Assembly: GCA_027578815.1 (NCBI GenBank)
Contig: JANBTH010000686.1
Span: forward strand, 1 to 12,686
Direction: 5' to 3'
Length of the DNA: 12,686 nucleotides
Source of the DNA: Coemansia sp. RSA 1804
Lineage: Eukaryota; Kickxellomycota; Kickxellomycetes; Kickxellales; Kickxellaceae
Notes under the pieces: generated by a model
What the model was told of the DNA's origin: nothing
Databases searched by the model: none
What the model saw: the letters and a program-made list of their open reading frames with translations, nothing else
Position numbers and translations under genes: made by a program
Shown here: piece by piece, positions 7,300 through 12,686 of the stretch
Position numbering within the stretch: position 1 is the first letter of the stretch
Layout: each line of letters starts with the position of its first letter

Positions 7300-8016
7300 A
7301 TGACTATAAAGTACGTGTTCCTAGTCAGCAGGCAGGGCAAGCTGCGGCTGTCCAAATGGTACGCAACCACCGCGCAAGGGTCGAAGGAGATTACCAAGAC
7401 AATAAAGGACGTCAGCCAGCTGGTTCTGCAGCGCAAGCCGAAGCAGTGCAACTTCATCGAGCACCGGGACACCAAGGTGGTGTACCGCAAGTACGCCTCG
7501 CTGTACTTTGTGGTAGGCGTAGAGTTGGACGACAACGAGCTGATCATAATGGAGTTCATCCACCGGTACGTCGAGTGCCTCGACAGGTACTTTGGCAACG
7601 TGTGCGAGCTCGATCTTATTTTCCACTTCCAGAAGGCCTACTTCATCCTGGATGAGATGGTCATGGCTGGCGAGCTCCAGGAGTCCAGCAAGAAGACCGT
7701 GCTCCGCGTTATTGCCCAGCAGGACGAGACCGAGGCTATGGAGAACGCTGAGAGGGGCTGGGGCGATATAAAGTACGTCTTGTGTCTTGTGTTTATGCTT
7801 TTGTTTTTGGGAAGGGGTGGGGCTTTCTCCTTGTGTGTATTGTTGGTTTATGTCTATTGATGTTGCTGCTGCTCAATCTCTTTCTGCGCATGTATTTCTA
7901 ATTCCCTTATTTCACCATCTTTCTCTTTCTTTCTTTTATTTTTATCTAGTTTGGAGGGCGTTGCGAGGACCGCCATGCTTACCGTGCAGGAGTTTAGACA
8001 GTCGCTAACAAGATGA
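7300..8016 (+). CDS. APS1: AP-1 clathrin adaptor complex sigma subunit (one intron)
   Basis: Spliced from 7300-7772 and 7950-8016 this gives 179 residues. The protein begins with the sigma hallmark (I-K-Y-V-F-L-V-S-R-Q-G-K-L-R-L, from residue 3) and contains NFIEHRDTKVVYRKYASLYF, FIHRYVECLDRYFGNVCELD and KAYFILDEMVMAGELQESSKK. These match sigma-1 of AP-1, not sigma-2 of AP-2. The small subunit sits in the AP-1 core beside gamma and helps bind dileucine sorting signals during clathrin traffic between trans-Golgi and endosomes. The intron uses GTACGT at 7773 and TATCTAG at 7943-7949 after a long pyrimidine tract. It splits an Asn codon in phase 2 and adds a 22-residue tail. Without splicing the protein would end in a hydrophobic run at 7860, which fits the family poorly. 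The upstream spacer (7082-7299) is pyrimidine-rich with no clear TATA box. Confidence 0.93.
7773..7949 (+). other. intron in the AP-1 sigma gene
   Basis: A 177-base GT-AG intron: donor GTACGT, acceptor ATCTAG, with a pyrimidine tract from about 7906. A CTAATTC at about 7898-7904 is a possible branch site. Phase 2. The exon-2 frame stays open to the TGA at 8014-8016. Confidence 0.8.
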
Positions 8017-8502
8017 TCTATTTCTTTTTTTTCGTCTTATCCTCTCTTGCTCTTTACATTTATATTTATATTTTAATTCTTCTAAAACAACTACATGTGT
8101 TTTCCTCTATCAAGCAAAGACACAAAAATTAAAAAGCTAACGCCCATATATTACATATGCAGGCCGCTTTGCCAATGGTGATAACACTTTGAAAATGTTC
8201 AAAAACATTGATGCTTTTTTCTCTGGGCATGGTAAATTATTGCACTTTAAAATATTATTATCTTCATTTAAGTTTTATTCGCATTGCCAACAAACACTTT
8301 AAAACTATCCGCTACTACTGTGTGGTTAGACAATATGCTGTCTATCGATATATAATGCTTTAATCCTCTTCTGCATAGTCCAGTGGTGACCTCTAGTTGT
8401 CTTTCCTTTGTCATTTAACCATGCATGCAATTACCAAACAATTTACCACTGCCATTTAACACATTATCCAGTCTGTGGCCGAATTCTGAGGCTAGACATA
8501 TT
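8017..8502. other. AT-rich spacer, no gene seen
   Basis: This lies between the convergent ends of the AP-1 sigma gene (plus) and the coiled-coil ORF (minus), so it should hold the 3' ends of both transcripts. It is mostly A/T runs. A short AGACA/TGTCT inverted repeat lies at about 8328-8343. I see no coding or RNA gene. Confidence 0.6.
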
Positions 8503-8739
8503 TCACTTTTCCTTGCCAGTTGCCTTCTCTGCCTTTTTTCTTTCTTTCTCTGCTTCTTTTCTAGCTTTTTCTTCTTCTTTACGTTTTGCTTTAGCTTCCT
8601 CCTCCTTAGCTTTATCCATTTCCTTTATAGTCTTTTTTAATGTTTTACTAAAGCTTTTTAGACTCTTTATTGCGTGTTTTGTCTGTCGCCTCTCATCCAT
8701 TGCCGCGCCTATTCTTTGATACTTGTGTGGGTCATCCAT
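8503..8739 (-). CDS. short Lys/Glu-rich coiled-coil protein, possibly a last exon
   Basis: A 78-residue frame from the ATG at 8739 to the TGA at 8503-8505. About the last 50 residues are Lys, Glu and Ala in a pattern expected of a long charged helix or coiled coil (runs such as KAKEEEAKAKRKEEEKARKE). The first 25 are less repetitive (MDDPHKYQRIGAAMDERRQ). On the same strand, just upstream, is a good acceptor (TTTTTCATTCTACAG, ending at 8750) with CTAAT about 20 bases before it and an open frame across it. The ATG exon may therefore be the last exon of a longer gene whose first exon I could not place between 8751 and 9000. I do not recognise the protein. Charged-helix frames can arise in A/G-rich DNA, so this could be non-coding. 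Confidence 0.4.
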   Translation of the reverse strand: MDDPHKYQRIGAAMDERRQTKHAIKSLKSFSKTLKKTIKEMDKAKEEEAKAKRKEEEKARKEAEKERKKAEKATGKEK

Positions 8740-9570
8740 TGTTACCTTCCTGTAGAATGAAAAATCAATTAGTTGTTGGACAATGTCGATATTATTGTGA
8801 ATGTGGCTCAATTGTTCAATTTTTCTTTTTGGACAGTAAGGGCTACATCTCTTGCCTTTTATATGTCTTATTAATTATCATTATTCTGCTTGAGGACACT
8901 TTAATTAAGCACGTATGTAATGCCATTTACATGTACGTATTGCATTTATCATGATATGTTGATATAATATTAAAAGTTGCTAATGGCAATAATATTTAGT
9001 GTCATGCAGGTAACTGGATTTCATATTAAATTTTTAATGTAAATTATCAGTTTCATTAGGCTGCGCATCTGGTTACAAATAGAAAAAGTGCGCAGCTAAT
9101 GTCATAAGATTAAACTAATAATAGAACAGGTATATAGCACAAGCCACTTTGGAATCCGACATGTGATTTATGTTGGCTTTTCTTAGTCATTTTCGGATAC
9201 TCGATATATGCCTTTTCATATTACAACAATTAATTTATTTATACGCATTTGCTCGGTTTATCACTTTTCTCTCTCGCTGTTACCTTAATTCATTGAATAA
9301 ATTTATTAAGAAAACAAAAGAAAGGATCCTTCGTTCTGGTTTGAAAAAGCTCTAAGAATCAAATATACACTCAGAAAAAAACAATATGGAAGGATGGTCA
9401 ATGGGTAACGTGTATTTTCTCAGAGCCATAAGTAACAATGTGGTTGGAAATCCTTACAACCTATATCGTATATTGTTCTTTTGGTTACTGGAAAATTTTA
9501 GCTTGCTTGGCTGCGACGTGTTTCTCACATCAATTTGTCTGCTTCTATTGTATTTTCTCTCTCTACCCGT
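8740..9570. other. AT-rich spacer upstream of the POT1-like gene
   Basis: This separates the minus-strand coiled-coil ORF from the POT1-like gene, so it is their shared upstream region. It holds a bulged hairpin (9054-9101) and an upstream ORF (9386-9574). The remaining open frames are AT-rich and Phe/Leu/Ile-heavy and look non-coding. No clear TATA box is placed for POT1. Confidence 0.55.
9054..9101. repeat. 13-bp inverted repeat with one bulge, 21-base loop
   Basis: CATTAGGCTGCGCA (9054-9067) pairs with TGCGCAGCTAATG (9089-9101). The pairing is complete except for one bulged G at 9059 or 9060. The GC-rich core (GCTGCGCA/TGCGCAGC) stands out in otherwise AT-rich DNA. It could be the stem of a small RNA, a palindromic protein site, the terminal part of a degraded mobile element or chance. 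No terminal duplications are obvious. Confidence 0.75.
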
Positions 9571-9574
9571 ATGA
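9386..9574 (+). other. upstream ORF of 62 codons overlapping the POT1 start (ATGA)
   Basis: It starts at a real ATG (9386), runs 62 codons and stops at TGA 9572-9574, which overlaps the POT1-like ATG at 9571 in the arrangement ATGA. The translation is hydrophobic (Leu/Phe-rich second half) and unrecognised. If the transcript starts upstream of 9386, this frame would affect POT1 translation. If it starts downstream, the frame is irrelevant. Confidence 0.25.
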
Positions 9575-11676
9575 TGGGCCTCATAAGCGAGCTTAATAAT
9601 GAGTCACACAACCAAAACCCCACAACAATCGACACAGTCGATGACTATTCCCACTGTCTGGAGCGCAACATGTTCCAGCCACTGAGCGCCATAGCCGACA
9701 GCAGCGTAGTTGGAGAAAGCATTGGGAACCTCGTCACGGTCCTTGGCGTGGTTGTGGGATTTGAGCCGCCGACAAAGTCGCGGGGACCCGACTATGTGAT
9801 GCGACTACGTATTGCGGACCCAACTACTATCACAACAATAACAAGAAACACAGAAGGTCCTGTTGACTCGATTGAGCTTAATGTGTTCAGACCTAGCGTG
9901 GACCAGATGCCCCGGGTAGAGCGGACTGGCGATATCGTGTACTTTGATTCAGTCAAGATCATGGATTACAGGAGCCGGATCCAGCTGTTTAGTAATATAA
10001 AGACGCAGTGGGATGTATTGCGTTATGACGACCATGCTAGTCGTGGACAGCCGCTCCATCCGCTGGTTGCGTATTTGTCAGAGTGGTGGTTAGAGAAGAA
10101 GAAGAAGGAAGAGGGAGCTGGGGAGAAGAGCCTCTATGTACATGAACCACCCATCGGTAGCGGTGGTAATGGGGTGGCAATGGATCCTGGGGTAACTAAA
10201 TCGGGCAGTAGCAGACTCCAGCCATTGCTGCCTCCCAATGGTTATGGCGGCAAAACAAACAGCACCAGCACCAACAGCAAGTATCTTTCCACGATGAGCG
10301 GACTGAAAGGCCAGGCATATGCCGATATGTATTTAGAGGTGATTAAGGTCATCAGGCCAGGCTACGGCGATAGCAATACTGGCGATCCAGCGGACGGTTT
10401 GGAAGCTCTATTTCCCAATGGAATCGATATGGATTTCCCTGGAAATACGGATCGGGTCCAGTACCTTGTGACCGATTACACTGAAAACCCGTTGATAATC
10501 GATGCAGACGACAGTATTGGTACAGTCAGCAGCAGCAAGTTTGCAAAGCTTACGGTGTTTGACTCCAGAATCATCCATCGGTTTCCGACTATTGAGCCTG
10601 GAACATTTTACTGGTTCCGCAATGTCAAGGCCGAGTACTCGGAAACCCATGGCTTGTCGCTCAAACTGTCGTCTAACGCGATGTTTCCCAAAACCATCCT
10701 GTGTCGCCCTATCGCTCCCGACGACCCTAGCATCCAGCCCTTGGCTGATCGCAAGGCCCAGTACGCCAGAGATCGTGATCGTGATCGGGATCGTGATCAG
10801 GAGAAGGAAAACGCGGTTCCGCTGGAAACATCTGCATCCATCATGGATCCTGATTTGTTTATGGCATCTGCCGACCTCGATAACACTGGTGCGCTTTCTG
10901 TGGCTGCAGAGTCTAGTCAGGCGGATGATGGCTTGTCTATGTATGAGGAGAGACCGTTGAGGCTTGGCGGCGAACCGGTCTATGCCAGGGTAACACCCAT
11001 TGCAGAGATACTTGATAGCGAAAAGGTAAGAGGAGAAGGAATGAACTGTCAGTAACGGTTCAAAACCTGGAAAAGAAGGGGTTGGACATGGGTTGGTCCA
11101 TTCTAACAATTCCTTCTTTCTATCTTCTTTTGCTGTTTTTATTTATTTATTTATTTATCTGGACTTGCCGTATAGATCGACTATTGCGTGTACCGCGTGG
11201 TGGCGCCAATCGTCAGAGTACATCCAGACAATCCCGAGGATACGCTGGTGTTTGTGTGCGACATGTGTGGACACACGCAGGAACACGTGTCAGCAGACAA
11301 TAGCGGTGGTAGTTTGGATTTGGAAGCAGCAAGGTGCGGCGAGTGCAATGAGGCCGGCGTGCTGGAGTTTCGGTTGCTTCTGAAGCTGGCTGACCGGGAA
11401 GGCGGGAGAGAGTGCGTTGTTGTCTGCCAGGGCATTGGTGATGGCGAGTGGACTGCCGAGAGCGAATGGTTGCTGGGGAACGCGGCTGAGCGTAAGGCTT
11501 TTATCCAGGGAATTGCGCCTATATGGCGCGCGGTGCATCCGGCGCATGGCGGGAGTCCAGGTGGAATGGTTGCTGAGACTCTTGTGGCCTCGGTGGTTGT
11601 GCCTGGTCCTGGCAGATCTGTTGCCAGGTGTCTCATGGCAGCTGGCGGCATGAATTCCATATCTTTTTCGACCTGA
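9571..11676 (+). CDS. POT1: POT1-like telomere end-binding protein (OB folds, one intron)
   Basis: Exons 9571-11025 and 11176-11676 give 651 residues, close to human POT1. Residues about 35-152 match the Telo_bind first OB fold (PLSAI, GNLVTVLGVVVGFEPP, RGPDYVMRLRIAD, VERTGDIVYFDSVKI). Residues about 238-380 are a second OB region (AYADMYLEVIKVIRP, LTVFDSRI, TFYWFRNVKAEY). A linker with a DRDRDRDRD run (401-409) and acidic/Ser-rich sequence follows. The last 170 residues form a third OB-like region with C513-x2-C516 and C539-x2-C542 followed by LEFRLLLKLAD, a zinc-ribbon OB as in RPA and the POT1 C-terminus. POT1 binds the 3' single-stranded telomere overhang and blocks damage signalling; the C-terminal part contacts TPP1/Tpz1-type partners. 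ATG 9571 is the first in-frame ATG. The frame is open upstream only to 9502. Codon use is less GC-biased than in the neighbours. Confidence 0.85.
10764..10798 (+). repeat. GATCGT-type hexamer repeat coding Asp-Arg
   Basis: About five imperfect copies of a GATCGT/GATCGG unit encode an alternating Arg-Asp run (protein residues 400-409) in the linker between the second OB region and the C-terminal domain. It is probably a flexible, length-variable spacer. Confidence 0.8.
11026..11175 (+). other. intron in the POT1-like gene
   Basis: A 150-base GT-AG intron, phase 0: donor GTAAGA at 11026, acceptor CCGTATAG ending at 11175. Read-through adds nine residues and stops at TAA 11053-11055. Splicing joins the linker to the cysteine-containing OB domain in frame. 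It contains a TTTA repeat (11138-11158), and CTAACA at about 11103 is a possible branch site. Confidence 0.85.
11138..11158 (+). repeat. TTTA microsatellite in the POT1 intron
   Basis: Five tandem TTTA units just before the acceptor region, serving as the T-rich tract of the intron. Variation here would not touch coding sequence. Confidence 0.85.
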
Positions 11677-12273
11677 TCAAGTATTGAAGTAAATATAAGT
11701 ACGCGTGTAAAGTCAGCTCTATCGTTATTTTTCTGTATGGATTCTCTGGTAACGAGTAAAACTGTTATATATCATGTATGTTATATCACCGCATATATTC
11801 GAGCCTTTTCATATTCTCAAATATCAAATGCTAGCATAACCAGGGAGAAACATAATGTACGCTGTTTTCCTCTTTCTGTTGCTTTTGCGTTGCATTAGCA
11901 TCCTAATTTAATACGCGAGCATTTATTCTCTCTACACATTTTTATCCGCTATTTGCACAATCAACGACAACATCTACAGTAAAACTCGCAATATTGTGAC
12001 ATAATGTCATAAGCGGAAAATATTCTTCTACAAGCGTCCACGCTGCTGTTGCTGTTGATATTGCTGTTGACTGCCTAAATGACTCAGGAAATTGTGCTTA
12101 TTCTGGCAACCATGGTCCCGTTGCAGCGGGAGTTGTCAGGCATCGAACATTGTTGTATTGACTATTATTGTTGACGAGGTCTGCGCTACAACCATGCACT
12201 TTACGCAGCTCTTCCGCATGCCAATTGTTTTGTGCTTGTTGTGCTGGAATGACGGACGTCGCTTAATTAACAG
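11677..12273. other. spacer downstream of the POT1-like gene, no firm gene
   Basis: AT-rich at first, presumably holding the POT1 3'UTR (an AGTAAATATAAG stretch at about 11689-11700 may serve polyadenylation). From about 12040 it is more mixed, with CTGTTG repeats (about 12042-12069). A short ATG frame at 12079 (31 codons, MTQEIVLILATMVPLQ) could be a first exon of the membrane-protein candidate at 12274, but no donor joins them convincingly. Confidence 0.5.
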
Positions 12274-12489
12274 AAAAATCAACTGCAATGCTTGACGGAC
12301 AAGTTAAACTTGCTAGCCTTCAGCGCTGTGCTCATCTTTGGCCTCGGTTCCGTTGTCGGGCGTCATTCTGGACATCATTGGTTGGCCACAAGACCAATTT
12401 ACATCTCGCTACAGGCCAGTCAACCAACAACCATTATCACCCTCATCATATTTTCCGGTGTTTTCATTCTACTGTATTATGCAAAATGA
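12274..12489 (+). CDS. candidate last exon of a small two-helix membrane protein
   Basis: An open frame directly follows an acceptor-like TTAATTAACAG (ending 12273) and ends at TGA 12487-12489, 71 codons with no in-frame ATG at its start. The translation has two hydrophobic stretches typical of membrane helices (LNLLAFSAVLIFGLGSVVG and TIITLIIFSGVFILLYYA) joined by a polar His/Arg/Ser/Thr/Gln loop, and ends in Lys. An in-frame TAA immediately precedes it, so it needs a spliced upstream exon to be translated. I do not recognise the family. The balanced codon use is better than in the surrounding spacer, but chance remains possible. Confidence 0.25.
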   Translation, partial: KNQLQCLTDKLNLLAFSAVLIFGLGSVVGRHSGHHWLATRPIYISLQASQPTTIITLIIFSGVFILLYYAK

Positions 12490-12526
12490 CTGAGACTTGA
12501 ATAGAACAAATTTTGCAGCAGTCGGC

Positions 12527-12686
12527 ATGGCAGGTTCGCGTCGGGGAAGCGGCACGTTTGCGTTGTGGGTATTGGCGTCGTTTGCACATGGGCGGCAGTT
12601 GGCGTTGGCGTTGGCGTTGGCGATGAAAGGCAGAGAACAAGCAGAAGGCATATTGCGTATGAGTATTGCATTTGCAGCAGGCAGGC
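12527..12686 (+). CDS. candidate start of a protein running off the window
   Basis: ATG at 12527 (G at +4) opens a frame that stays open for 53 codons to the window end. The start reads MAGSRRGSGTFALWVLASF, arginines followed by a hydrophobic stretch. A four-unit TTGGCG repeat (12599-12622) then encodes Leu-Ala repeats. This resembles a signal peptide or membrane anchor. The frame is GC-richer than the spacer, as expected for a coding start. It is short, partly repetitive, unrecognised and incomplete, so the call is weak. Confidence 0.25.
   Translation, partial: MAGSRRGSGTFALWVLASFAHGRQLALALALAMKGREQAEGILRMSIAFAAGR
12599..12622 (+). repeat. four-unit TTGGCG hexamer repeat
   Basis: Four perfect TTGGCG units. 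In the plus-strand frame from 12527 they encode alternating Leu and Ala. It is similar in unit length and composition to the hexamer run at 4115-4144. Confidence 0.85.

Noticed and set aside
7773..7860. Unspliced end of the AP-1 sigma protein
   Set aside because: The read-through tail is hydrophobic and unlike sigma subunits, while a canonical GT-AG intron restores an ordinary tail.
8328..8343. AGACA/TGTCT inverted repeat
   Set aside because: A five-base stem in AT-rich DNA is expected by chance at this length of sequence.
9535..9570. Longer POT1 start at a TTG at 9535
   Set aside because: A non-ATG start is not needed. The ATG at 9571 gives the complete first OB fold, and the extra residues come from a pyrimidine-rich leader.
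1..12686. CRISPR array, phage genes, plasmid origin, rRNA or tRNA genes
   Set aside because: No regular spaced repeats and no stretch with tRNA-like A and B boxes or rRNA was found by eye on either strand. The gene types and introns are eukaryotic nuclear.

Overview
The window looks like nuclear DNA of an early-diverging fungus. The best guess is a Kickxellomycotina-like lineage (Coemansia and relatives), but this is an inference from gene content and style, not a match to a reference. The evidence is as follows. It carries a Dug2-type glutathione-degradation gene, which is a fungal family. It has few, short GT-AG introns. It contrasts very GC-rich coding blocks with AT-rich, pyrimidine-rich spacers. 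It also has a divergent POT1 and an AFG2B/SPATA5L1-like ATPase that budding yeast does not have.

Layout from left to right. At 1-408 (minus strand) is a truncated remnant of an ABCC-type ABC transporter, with only the last part of nucleotide-binding domain 2. At 703-2346 (plus) is a tandem AAA+ ATPase of the AFG2B/SPATA5L1 type without an N-domain. A 1.7-kb spacer (2347-4048) holds two good TATA boxes, a perfect small hairpin, one weak candidate exon and a likely 5'UTR intron for the next gene. At 4049-7081 (plus) is a Dug2-like protein: a seven-motif WD40 part followed by an M20 metallopeptidase-like part. At 7300-8016 (plus, one intron) is the AP-1 clathrin adaptor sigma subunit. At 8503-8739 (minus) is a short Lys/Glu-rich coiled-coil ORF, probably the last exon of a small gene. 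An AT-rich spacer follows with a 13-bp bulged hairpin at 9054-9101. At 9571-11676 (plus, one intron) is a POT1-like telomere protein with two N-terminal OB regions and a C-terminal OB fold carrying four zinc-ribbon cysteines. The last kilobase (11677-12686) holds only weak candidates: an exon for two membrane helices, and the start of a Leu/Ala-rich ORF that runs off the window.

The genes do not form a pathway or an operon. They are ordinary single-transcript eukaryotic genes for ribosome/replisome proteostasis, glutathione turnover, vesicle traffic and telomere protection. I see no CRISPR array, phage, plasmid or new multi-gene system. The observations most worth following are the N-domain-less fungal AFG2B, the Dug2 with one metal-ligand aspartate replaced by serine, the POT1 C-terminal domain with a very short gap between its zinc cysteine pairs, and the unexplained hairpins and orphan promoter.
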